64,000 nt of DNA from VFMC01 sp040398525 (lineage in GTDB: Bacteria; Actinomycetota; Acidimicrobiia; Acidimicrobiales; Ilumatobacteraceae). The translations under genes and the position numbers were made by a program. Where the stretch lies: contig JBBATY010000006.1 of assembly GCA_040398525.1 (NCBI GenBank), forward strand, positions 83,338-147,337. The letters are read 5' to 3'. Positions 48,706 to 57,009 of this stretch are shown piece after piece (the first letter of the stretch is position 1; each line of letters opens with the position of its first letter). The notes beneath the pieces are model-generated. The model made no database searches and was not told the DNA's origin. It saw only the letters and a program-made list of their open reading frames with translations.

Positions 48706-49992
48706 TCAGGGCCCGAGCAGGGCAGCGGGGATGACAGCGATCCCGTCGGCGCGACGGTAGGCGTGAGAGCCGGTGGTGATGATGACGGAGTCGAGGAGCT
48801 CGTCGCCGAGTCGGTTGCGGAGCCAGATGAGATGGCGCACATCGTCGTCGGTGACGAGAGGTGACAGCTTCACCTCCACGCCGATGCATCGTCCGTCGCG
48901 CCGCTCGACGATGAGGTCGACTTCGTGTTCGCCGCGGTGCGTTCGGAAGTGGGCCACACGGGCTTCGCAGCGCTGTGCGTACACGCGCAGACTCAGGGTG
49001 ACGAGTGACTCGAACAACGCACCGAGGAACGCTCCGTCCCGAAACACCGTTCCGCCACTGTCGTCGCCCGCGAGGAGGGCCTCCTCGTCGAGGCCGAGCA
49101 GGGCCACAGCCAGCGCCGGGTCGACGAGGTGATGCTTCGGTGAGGAGGCGAGTTCGTTGAGGTGCACCTTGGTGGGGAGCCAACCAGGCACCGGGTCGAT
49201 GATGAACAGTCGCTCGAGTGCGTCGCGATACGCAGCGAGGGTTGCACGCGTCGGCTGCTCGCGGGTGCCTGGATTCGCCGCTGCGGCGATCTTCGGTGCG
49301 CTCGCGACGGTGGCAGTGGCGGCTGCATAGGCACGCATCCAATGCCTGAGCGCCGCAGGGTTGCGGATCTTCGAGCCGAGCTCGGCGATGTCGCGATCGA
49401 CCACTCGCTCGACGTAGCTGTCGAGTTGCGCGCGACGAATCCGAGGTGGAAGCCCGCGGATGCCGGGAAACCCCGAGGCCACGATCTCGGCGGAGTAGTC
49501 GCGAAGGCCAACCGAGGTATCGCCGGAGACGGCCGGAGTTTTCCCGCTGAGAAGATCTGCCAGGCTCACTGACGGTTGGTACCCACGTTCCGACAGCGCG
49601 AGCGGGCGCATGAGGAGTCTGAGGATGCGTCCGGCGCCGGAGTGTCGGCCCGGCTCCACGGGTGATGCCGAGCCGGTGAGGAGGAAGGAACCCGGTGCAG
49701 CTCCTGCATCGACCGCCCGACGGACGAGATCCCATGTGAAGGGCAGGTGCTGCCATTCGTCGAGCAGCACCCGGTGCCCGGTGACGATGCGGTCGGGGTC
49801 GGACTCCACCAACTGACGCGTGGTCGGCGACTCGAGTCGGAATTCGGTGTCGACCCGCTCGGCTGCCGTGGCGCTCTTGCCCACTCCCTTGGCGCCTTCG
49901 AGTGAAATCGCCGCAGCACCCGACAGCAGTTCGTCAAGTTCGGTGTCGACTACCCGCCGCTGATATGCCGCGGCCCGCAGGGACGTACCCAC
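48706..49992 (-). CDS. AAA ATPase with DUF4143 domain (paralog of the 6.4-kb gene)
   Basis: The 428-aa protein opens VGTSLRAAAYQRRVVDTELDELL, has Walker A SLEGAKGVGKSATAAE, Walker B HRVLLDEWQHLP and FLLTGSASP, SGAGRILRLLMRPLALSE. It ends with the nuclease-like GEHEVDLIVERRDGRCIGVEVKLS (D...ExK). GTG 49992 aligns with the start of the first copy (VVAYRPRVVD...); the longer frame to 50043 would run through the repeats. The two proteins share architecture but differ clearly in sequence, so duplication is not recent. Four 23-bp units stand directly upstream. Confidence 0.86.
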   Translation of the reverse strand: MGTSLRAAAYQRRVVDTELDELLSGAAAISLEGAKGVGKSATAAERVDTEFRLESPTTRQLVESDPDRIVTGHRVLLDEWQHLPFTWDLVRRAVDAGAAPGSFLLTGSASPVEPGRHSGAGRILRLLMRPLALSERGYQPSVSLADLLSGKTPAVSGDTSVGLRDYSAEIVASGFPGIRGLPPRIRRAQLDSYVERVVDRDIAELGSKIRNPAALRHWMRAYAAATATVASAPKIAAAANPGTREQPTRATLAAYRDALERLFIIDPVPGWLPTKVHLNELASSPKHHLVDPALAVALLGLDEEALLAGDDSGGTVFRDGAFLGALFESLVTLSLRVYAQRCEARVAHFRTHRGEHEVDLIVERRDGRCIGVEVKLSPLVTDDDVRHLIWLRNRLGDELLDSVIITTGSHAYRRADGIAVIPAALLGP

Positions 49993-50013
49993 GAGCGAGA
50001 GGGTACCCCGTAC

Positions 50014-50105
50014 CGAACACGTTCGGGCGTCCGAATCGAACACTTTCGGGAATTTCTACCGCACACTTTCGGGCACACGAACTGCACAGGTTCGGGCACG
50101 ACAAG
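50014..50105 (-). repeat. Four 23-bp-period repeats upstream of the second DUF4143 ATPase
   Basis: On the + strand the cores CGAACACGTTCGGG (50014), CGAACACTTTCGGG (50037), CGCACACTTTCGGG (50060) and TGCACAGGTTCGGG (50083) start exactly 23 bases apart. The two middle cores differ at one base. The remaining nine bases of each unit vary. On the gene strand the core reads CCCGAA-N2-TGTnCG. The next period back falls on the ATPase start codon at 49992. Confidence 0.85.
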
Positions 50106-50150
50106 GTCGTCGCTCGACGCCTGAGTGAGGTCCGGTCTGATGAGGTCGGG

Positions 50151-51257
50151 TCAGGTGTTGCGGCCGCGGCTGGCGACGGCCCACTCGTCGACGATCACGC
50201 CGTTGCGCACGACGGTGAGCGTGTCGACCAGGTTCACCACCACACAGGCGTGGTTCGGCACGACGGCCACCACCTCACCCACCCTCGGTCGGGGCCCGTC
50301 GGTCCAGCCGACGCAGTGGTGCTCGCTCAGCGACCTGAGCTCGGCCTCGGGGTAGGCGGGCACGCGGCCGTGGCCCCTCGCCCAGACGGGCCGGTCGGCG
50401 GCGATGGCCTTCGACCCGGTGTCGAGCACGAAGCGGCCATCGGTGTGGCTGGCCACCACGGTGGCTGCCACCACCATCGCCACCTCGCCCAGCGACGCCA
50501 CACCGAGGGTGACCTGCTGGCTGTCCTGGAACACGTACGTGCCGGGGCGTTCGTCGGTGACCGGGCCACGGGCCGAGTGCAGAGCGGTCGGGGTGGAGCC
50601 CGCGCTCAGCACCTCGGGCTCGAAGCCGGCTGCAGTGAGCAGCTCGGCCGCCAGGGTGAGGGTGCGCACCTCGTCGTCGCCGGCATCCGGCGCAGCGTCG
50701 CAGGTGGCGTAGCCGTGGCCACCGAAGGTGAACGCGCCGCGCACGTCGAGGCCGGCGTCGTGGGCGGCGCGGGCGATGGTGGCCACCTCGTCGGGGCGCG
50801 CCCCCGAACGGTGCAAGCCCGGGTCGAGCTCGACCAGCACCCGTAGCGGTCGCTCGCTGCCGACCACGGCACGGCCCAGTGCGGCGGCGGCCTCGGCCGA
50901 CTCGACACCCACCATCAGGTCGACCCGGTCGTGCAGGGCGCGCAGGCGGCGGGCGCGTTCGGGCCTGCCGGCCCACAGCGGGTAGGCCTGGAACAGTTCG
51001 GTGAAGCCGGCGTCGGCCAGCACCTCGGCCTCGCCCAGTGTGGCGACGGTGAGCCCCACCGCACCGGCGTCGACCTGACGGCGGATGACCTCGATGCACT
51101 TGCTGGTCTTGGTGTGCGGCCGCAACCCCACGCCGCGGTCGGCCATGCGCTGCGCCCATGTCGTGATGTTGCGTTCGAGCACGTCGAGGTCGACGATCAC
51201 CGTCGGTGTGTCGATGCCCTCGGGCAGGGCGATCTGCAGTTCGTCCACGGCCGTCAT
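50151..51257 (-). CDS. D-threonine aldolase/D-serine dehydratase-like PLP enzyme
   Basis: The 368-aa protein has an alanine-racemase-type TIM barrel with DTPTVIVDLDVLERNITTWAQRM and the PLP lysine Lys50 in RPHTKTSK, then VRVLVELDPGLHRSG and FTFGGHGYATC. The C-terminal metal site has EHHCVGW and VPNHACVVVNL, as in D-threonine aldolase and D-serine dehydratase (DSD1) relatives. It would act on beta-hydroxy D-amino acids (family inference). ATG 51257 overlaps the transporter gene by four bases, so it is the last gene of that operon. Confidence 0.88.
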   Translation of the reverse strand: MTAVDELQIALPEGIDTPTVIVDLDVLERNITTWAQRMADRGVGLRPHTKTSKCIEVIRRQVDAGAVGLTVATLGEAEVLADAGFTELFQAYPLWAGRPERARRLRALHDRVDLMVGVESAEAAAALGRAVVGSERPLRVLVELDPGLHRSGARPDEVATIARAAHDAGLDVRGAFTFGGHGYATCDAAPDAGDDEVRTLTLAAELLTAAGFEPEVLSAGSTPTALHSARGPVTDERPGTYVFQDSQQVTLGVASLGEVAMVVAATVVASHTDGRFVLDTGSKAIAADRPVWARGHGRVPAYPEAELRSLSEHHCVGWTDGPRPRVGEVVAVVPNHACVVVNLVDTLTVVRNGVIVDEWAVASRGRNT

Positions 51258-54037
51258 GTTGTCGCTCCGGATCGTTCGACGGCGACCTCGCGTTCGCCGA
51301 GATAGGCGGCCACCACTACCGGGTGGCCGGTCACGGTGGCGGGGCTGCCCTCCGCCACGATCTCGCCCGCCACCATCGCCACCATCCGGTCGGCGAGCAG
51401 GGTGAGCATCGGCAGGTCGTGCTCGATCACGATCATCGTGCAGTCGAGCTCGGCGCGCAGTGTGCGCAGCACGGGCACGAGCGCCTCCACCTCGCGTTGG
51501 GCGAGGCCGGCGGCCGGCTCGTCGAGCAGCAGCACACGTGGTGCCAGCGCGGTGATGCACGCCAGCTCGCAGATGCGGCGCGTGCCGGTGGACAGCTCCT
51601 TGATCTGGTGGTCGAGGTAGGTGCCCAGGCCGAAGCGTTCGGCGAGCGCGATCGCGTCGGTCGTGCGCTGCCGCTCGGGTCGGCTCCACCCCACGAGCGA
51701 GGTGAGCACCCTGGTGGGGCGCGACCGCTCGAGCGCGGTGGCGATGCACTCCACCACGGTGAGCGTGGGGAACAGCGGCGAGTTCTGGAAGGTGCGCACC
51801 AGGCCGGCGTGGGCGCGTGCCGACGGGCCGAGCCGCGTGACGTCGCGGCCGTCGAGCACCACCGTGCCCGCATCGGCCGGGGTGAAGCCGGTGAGCATCT
51901 CGAACAGCGTGGTCTTGCCGGCACCGTTCGGCCCGATCAGCCCGACGATCTCGCCGCTGCGCACGTGCAGGCTCGCGCCCTGCACGGCGCGCACGCCGCC
52001 GTAGTGCTTGGTCAACCCGGTGGCGCTCAGCACCACGGGGGCCGTGGCCGGGACCTCGGCTCGCTCGGTGGCGGCAGCGGCCGGACCAACGATCGACCCG
52101 GTGGGCGCGGCGCCGTCGTCGCGATGTGGGTCGGTGCCCGCACCCGCGAGTCGTGCCGCCAGCCGGTCGCGCAGCGGCAGCAGCAGCTGCGCGAAGCCGC
52201 CGGGCAGGTAGACGATCAGCAGCAACAGGCCGAGCTTGGTGGTGGCTAGGCCGGCTGCGTCGAGCGGCAAGAACGCAGGCACACCCACCACGAACAGCAC
52301 GCCCACCAGTGGCCCGGCCAGCAGTGTTGCCCCGCCCACCACCACCATCACCGCGATGTCGATGCTGGCCGACGCCGGGAACGACGCCACGGTGATGCGG
52401 GCGAAGGTGTGCGCGTACAGCGCCCCGCCGATGCCGGCGACGATGCCCGACACGACGAACGCCTGCACCTTGCGGCGCGGCACCGCGATGCCGAACGACT
52501 CGGCCACGTCCTCGCCGTCGCGCAGGGCGATGAGCACCCGGCCGAACCCGCCGCGGCGCAGCGCAGCGATGGCGACGAACACGACCACACCAATGGCGAG
52601 GACGAACCAGTAGTAGCCGCGGGCCCCGGTGATGGCGAGGCCCCCGAACACCGGCTTGGGTGGTTCGCGCCCGTCGCCCAGCATCCACTCCTTCGGCAGC
52701 AGCCAGCTGGTGGTGGCCACCGCCAGCGCCAGCGAGGTGACGGCCAGGTACATGCCGCGGGCCCGCAACACCGGCAGGCCGATGAGCAGGCTCACCGCGC
52801 CGCCCACCACAGCAGCCGCGAGCAGCCCGAGCCCGAAGTTGGCCGTCTGGTTGGCGACGATCACGCTGCTGGTGCCTGCGATCGCGCCGATCGCGAAGTG
52901 GCCGAGCGACAGCTGTCCGGCGAGGCCGGTGATCAGCCCGAGCGCGATGCCGATCACCGCGTAGCCCACCATGCTGCTGAGGGTGATCGAGCGGCTGCGG
53001 TCGAGCAGCAGCGGCACCAGCGCGGCGAATGCCACACCCAGGGCGAGGGCGGTGGGTGCCATCAACCGCACCCGTGGGTGGGTGCGCAGGTGGGTGGCCA
53101 ACGGCCGCCAGGTCTCGATGCCCGCCCAGCCGGCGTGGCCGGCGTCGCGCTCGGTGCGCTGCCGTTGCAGCAGCAGTGCCACGAGGATGACGGCGAACAA
53201 GATGGCGTCGACGTTCTGCGCGCTGCGCTGGTTCCAGAACACGATCTGCTCGACGATGCCCAGCACCACACCGGCACCGAGCGCCACCGGCAGGCTGCGC
53301 ATCCGGGCCACCAGCGCCGGGGCGAGGCCGCGCAGCAGCAGACCGGGCCCGAGCGCTGCCGCGAAGCCGGGGCCCTTCGACGGTGCGGTCAGGATGGCGG
53401 TCATCGCGGCCAACAGCCCGGCCAGTGCCCACACCAGCCGCGAGATGCGCGCTGCGGGGATGCCGGCCAGGCGGGCTGCGTCGCGGTTCGCGGCCGTTGC
53501 TCGCACGCGTAGCCCGGCCCGGGTGCGGGCCAGGAACAGCGCCAGCGCAGCCACCACGATCGGGGCCAGGATCAGCGTCGCCGAGTAGTCGCCGGTGAGG
53601 CGCAGGTTGCCGATGTCGAACGTCGGCATGCCGGGCGGCGCCGGGAACGCGAACCGCTCGCCGCCACCGCTGGCGAGGGCGGCGGCCAGCGCCGCCAGCA
53701 GCTGCGCCACACCGAGGGTGGCCACGATGCTCATCGACGCCGGCGCCCGGCCGAGGCGGCCGACGACGATGCCCTCCACCGCCATGCCCAGGCCCACGGC
53801 GACGGCGAGCGCTCCGGGCAGCACCAGGTAGTACGGCAGGTCCCAGCGGTTGACGCCGATGTACAGGATCGTCGCCGCGAAGGCGCCCACCTCGGCGTGC
53901 GCAAAGTTCACCAGCGAGCTGCTGCGGTGGACGAGCACGAGGCCCACGGCCAGCAGCCCGTACGACGCGCCGATGATGGCGCCGAGCACGACGATCTCGA
54001 GCGGGATGTCCCAGCCGAACGCCTCGAAGGCGGTCAC
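51254..54037 (-). CDS. LivH-LivM-LivG fusion: two permeases and an ATPase in one polypeptide
   Basis: The 927-aa protein has a LivH-like permease (about 1-285: VVLGAIIGASYGLLAVGLVLVHRSSSLVNFAHAEVGAFAA). A LivM-like permease follows (about 320-630: MVGYAVIGIALGLITGLAGQLSLGHFAIGAIA, GRVLIALRDGEDVAESFGI). The C-terminal LivG-like ATPase (about 670-927) has Walker A GPNGAGKTT (702-710), signature LSTGTRRICELA, and LLLDEPAAGLAQREVE. These are normally three genes. No stop or frameshift separates the domains, and linkers are about 40 residues. GTG 54037 overlaps the previous gene by four bases. Confidence 0.93.
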   Translation of the reverse strand: MTAFEAFGWDIPLEIVVLGAIIGASYGLLAVGLVLVHRSSSLVNFAHAEVGAFAATILYIGVNRWDLPYYLVLPGALAVAVGLGMAVEGIVVGRLGRAPASMSIVATLGVAQLLAALAAALASGGGERFAFPAPPGMPTFDIGNLRLTGDYSATLILAPIVVAALALFLARTRAGLRVRATAANRDAARLAGIPAARISRLVWALAGLLAAMTAILTAPSKGPGFAAALGPGLLLRGLAPALVARMRSLPVALGAGVVLGIVEQIVFWNQRSAQNVDAILFAVILVALLLQRQRTERDAGHAGWAGIETWRPLATHLRTHPRVRLMAPTALALGVAFAALVPLLLDRSRSITLSSMVGYAVIGIALGLITGLAGQLSLGHFAIGAIAGTSSVIVANQTANFGLGLLAAAVVGGAVSLLIGLPVLRARGMYLAVTSLALAVATTSWLLPKEWMLGDGREPPKPVFGGLAITGARGYYWFVLAIGVVVFVAIAALRRGGFGRVLIALRDGEDVAESFGIAVPRRKVQAFVVSGIVAGIGGALYAHTFARITVASFPASASIDIAVMVVVGGATLLAGPLVGVLFVVGVPAFLPLDAAGLATTKLGLLLLIVYLPGGFAQLLLPLRDRLAARLAGAGTDPHRDDGAAPTGSIVGPAAAATERAEVPATAPVVLSATGLTKHYGGVRAVQGASLHVRSGEIVGLIGPNGAGKTTLFEMLTGFTPADAGTVVLDGRDVTRLGPSARAHAGLVRTFQNSPLFPTLTVVECIATALERSRPTRVLTSLVGWSRPERQRTTDAIALAERFGLGTYLDHQIKELSTGTRRICELACITALAPRVLLLDEPAAGLAQREVEALVPVLRTLRAELDCTMIVIEHDLPMLTLLADRMVAMVAGEIVAEGSPATVTGHPVVVAAYLGEREVAVERSGATT

Positions 54038-56408
54038 GTGCGGTCCCCGAGGAACACGGCGCGCAGCAGGTCGTCGCGGGCCAGCAGGTCGCGGCCGAGG
54101 CCTTCGAAGCGCACCTGGCCGCGCTCGAGGAAGTAGGCCCGTTCGCACACCGACAGGGCCAGGTTCACGCTCTGCTCGACGAGCACGATGGTGCTGCCGG
54201 CTGCGCGCAGGTCGTTCACCCGGTCGAGCAGCTCGCCCACCACGGCGGGTGCCAGGCCGAGCGAGAGCTCGTCGATCAGCAACACACGCGGCCGCACGAT
54301 GGCGGCCTTGGCCAGGGCCAGCATCTGCTGCTCGCCGCCCGACAGCGTCGACGCCCGCTGGTTGCGGCGATCGGCCAGGGCGGGGAACAGCTCGAAGCAC
54401 CGTTCGATCTCGGGTGCGGTGCGCGACCGAAGGCCGAGCGTGTCGGCGTAGGCGAGCAGGTTCTCGACCACGGTGAGCGGCCCGAACACGGCGTGCCCGC
54501 CGGGGATCTGGGTGATGCCCATGCCCACGCGGCGCTCGGCGCTGACGAACGTGATGTCGGTGCCCGACAGGCGCACCGAGCCGGCGCTGGGCAGCAGCAG
54601 GCCCGACACCACCTTCAACAGGGTCGACTTGCCCGAGCCGTTCGTGCCCAGCAGCGCCACCACCTCGCCCTCGTTCACCGTGAGGTCGACGTCGAACAGC
54701 ACCTGCAGGTCGCCGTACTTGGCGTCGACCCCGCGCACGGCGAGCAAGGGCAGCGTGCCGCCGCTGGTGCGGGTGGCCTGCACGCGTGCCTCCTCGATCA
54801 CGTCGGTGACCATCCGGTCGATGTCGGCGTCGAGCGTGCGTGCGCAGCGCCGCATGATCAGCCCGGCGATCACCCCGGGGATGGCGAGGGCCACGATCGC
54901 GCCGGCCACACCGAACCGGCGGTCGATGCCCGACAGGTAGAGCGAGCCGGTGAGGCCGCCGAACCCACTGGCCAGGCCGCCGAGGGCGATGGCGTGGGGC
55001 CGCATCTCGGCGGGCACCAGGCCCATCTGCAGCGCGCCGAGTGCCGGGGCCAGCATCGCCATGCCGGCCGAGCCGAGCACCAGCAGCGCGATCACCAGCG
55101 CGAACACCGGGGTGACCGCGGCCAGTGCGGTGGCCGCGGTCGACACGATGATGAACACCGACGCCAGGCGCACCACCGAGGCCGGGTCGCGGCGCAGCAT
55201 GCGCTCGCCCACCGAGCCGAACAGGGCCAGGGTCACCAGTGCGGCTGCCGCCTGCACGGCGGCGATCACCCCGCGGCCGCCGGGGCCCACGCCCCAGCGC
55301 TCGTCGAGCAGGAAGGTGAGGAAGGTGCCGAGCGGGATGGCCATCACGCCCAGCACCACCCAACCCGCCAGCTGCCGGCGGATGGTGGGCACCATCAGCA
55401 GGCGTCGGCTGATCTCGCCGAAGCCGAGCAGCGGACGCTCCGGTGCAGCCGTGGGGGCCGGCTCGCCCGGTTGCTCCACGCCCGGCTGCTCCACGCCCGC
55501 TCGGCTCGTGCCCTGTTGCTCGTGGCGCAGCTGCTCGGTGTCGAAACGCCCGAAGCCGGGGTCGCGCNNNNNNNNNNNNNNNNNNNNNNNNNNNNNNNNN
55601 NNNNNNNNNNNNNNNNNNNNNNNNNNNNNNNNNNNNNNNNNNNNNNNNNNNNNNNNNNNNNNNNNNNCTGTTGCTCGTGGCGCAGCTGCTCGGTGTCGAA
55701 ACGCCCGAAGCCGGGGTCGCGCAGCCACAGGGCCGCCACGGCGACCACCAGGGTGAAGGCCCCGGTGAACAGGAACACGCCGCGCCAGGTGAGCCCGGCC
55801 CACGCCGTGAGCACGGCCACCGCCAGCGGGGCGATGACGTTGCCCAGCGCGCCGAGGCCGCTGTACCAGCTGAGCACGCGCACCCTGGCCGTGGTGGGGT
55901 AGCTGTCCGACAGCAACGGCATGTGCATCGTGCCGCGTGCGCCGCTGGTGGCGCCATCGATCAGCAGCACCACCGCCAGGCCCGCCAGGGTGGTGACGAA
56001 CGAGGTCATCAGCGCGAACAGGGCCCACACGAAGGCTGCGGTCACGCTCACCAGGGCGCGCCGCGGGGTGCGCTGCACCGTCATCACCAGCGGCACGGTG
56101 AGCGCTGCGGTGGCCAGGGTCTTCAGCGAGTTGAGGGTGGCGAGCTCGCTGCGGCTGATGCCCAGGGCGCGGGCGATCTCGGGGGCCATCACCCCGAACG
56201 CGTACCCCTGCAGCGTGTCGGCCAGGCCGAGCAGGCCGAGCACCAGCACCACGTACCAGCCCACATGGGCGTCGCGCAGCACGGTGCGCAGTGGTCGGTC
56301 GTCGGCGGGTCCGGCCCCGGTGCCGCCCAGGCCGAGCAGGGCGCGGGCGTGGTCGCGGTCGGCGGCGGTGACGGTGATGCGGTCGAGCGCCTCGTCGTCG
56401 ACGGTCAT
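54034..56408 (-). CDS. MFS permease fused to a LivF-type ABC ATPase (assembly gap inside)
   Basis: The N-terminal part is an MFS transporter (VGWYVVLVLGLLGLADTLQGYAFGVMAPEIARALG, LVSVTAAFVWALFALMTSFV, and after the gap LAGWVVLGVMAIPLGTFLTFLLDERWG). The last ~240 residues are a LivF ATPase (Walker A LGTNGSGKSTLLKV, signature LSGGEQQMLALAKA, LLIDELSLGLAPAVVGELL). The reading frame is interrupted only by the 100-N gap and its flanking 55-bp duplication. Removing 155 bases gives one continuous frame of 739 aa. ATG 56408 overlaps the lipoprotein gene, and the stop overlaps the LivHMG gene, each by four bases. Confidence 0.9.
55513..55722. other. 100-N scaffold gap flanked by an exact 55-bp duplication
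   Basis: Bases 55513-55567 and 55668-55722 are identical, on either side of exactly 100 N (55568-55667). The copies encode the same peptide (RDPGFGRFDTEQLRHEQQ). This is what a scaffolder leaves when two contig ends overlapping by one 55-base k-mer are joined without merging. Collapsing gap plus one copy (155 bases) restores the reading frame. Confidence 0.93.
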
Positions 56409-56890
56409 GCGTCCACCCCGGGCACGCGGAACCGGGCGAAGGCCGACGACTCGCCCACCCGTCGCCCCTCGGCGTCGACGAGGATGATGGTCACCTCGTG
56501 GAACCCGCGGCGCTCCTGGCGGTCGGTGCCCACCGGCACGTTGTCCATCAGGTAGGTGGTGTCGGTGGTGACCGTGATGCGGTTGCGTTCGAGGTAGCCG
56601 TCGGGACAGCCCTGCGGCCCGTTGCACGCAGGGTCGTCGTCGAGCAGGTCGCTGAGGGGTGTGCCGGGTGGTGGGGGTGTCCAGTCGATCAGCACCCCGA
56701 ACGCGGTCGCCTCGCCGGCGGGCAGCTCGCCGTCGAAGCTGAACTCCAGCGTGAACGGCACCTCGATGGTGCTGCGATCGGCCAGGTTCTCGATCTGCAG
56801 GCGGTCGTCGTCGCGGAACGCCAGGCCCGAGGTGGAACAGCTGGCCAGCACGGCGCACAACGGCAGAGCGAGGGCGCGTGGCACGTGCAT
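56405..56890 (-). CDS. Small lipoprotein heading the transporter operon
   Basis: The 161-aa protein has a signal peptide with lipobox (MHVPRALALPLCAVLASCSTSG, lipid Cys near 18). It then has a beta-rich domain (STIEVPFTLEFSFDGELPAGEATAFGVLIDW, YLMDNVPVGTDRQERRGFHEVTIILVDAEGRRVG). I do not recognise a family. It may support the transporter at the membrane surface, since its stop overlaps the MFS-LivF start by four bases. It is too small to be a Liv-type binding protein. Confidence 0.75.
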   Translation of the reverse strand: MHVPRALALPLCAVLASCSTSGLAFRDDDRLQIENLADRSTIEVPFTLEFSFDGELPAGEATAFGVLIDWTPPPPGTPLSDLLDDDPACNGPQGCPDGYLERNRITVTTDTTYLMDNVPVGTDRQERRGFHEVTIILVDAEGRRVGESSAFARFRVPGVDA

Positions 56891-57009
56891 CGAGGCATCG
56901 TGGCATGCAGGGCCGTCGAACGCGTTCGTCCGCCCGGACGAACGAGGTGGTGGCGGTTCGTCCGTCGGGCGGCGGTGCGCACCAGGTCGGCGCAGGGCAG
57001 GATGGGCCG

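Noticed and set aside
49993..50043. Longer start of the second DUF4143 gene
   Set aside because: It would translate part of the 23-bp repeat array; GTG 49992 aligns with the start of the first copy.
55568..55667. A real 100-base unknown insertion or transposon remnant at the N run
   Set aside because: The identical 55-bp flanks and the frame arithmetic show it is a scaffolding placeholder.
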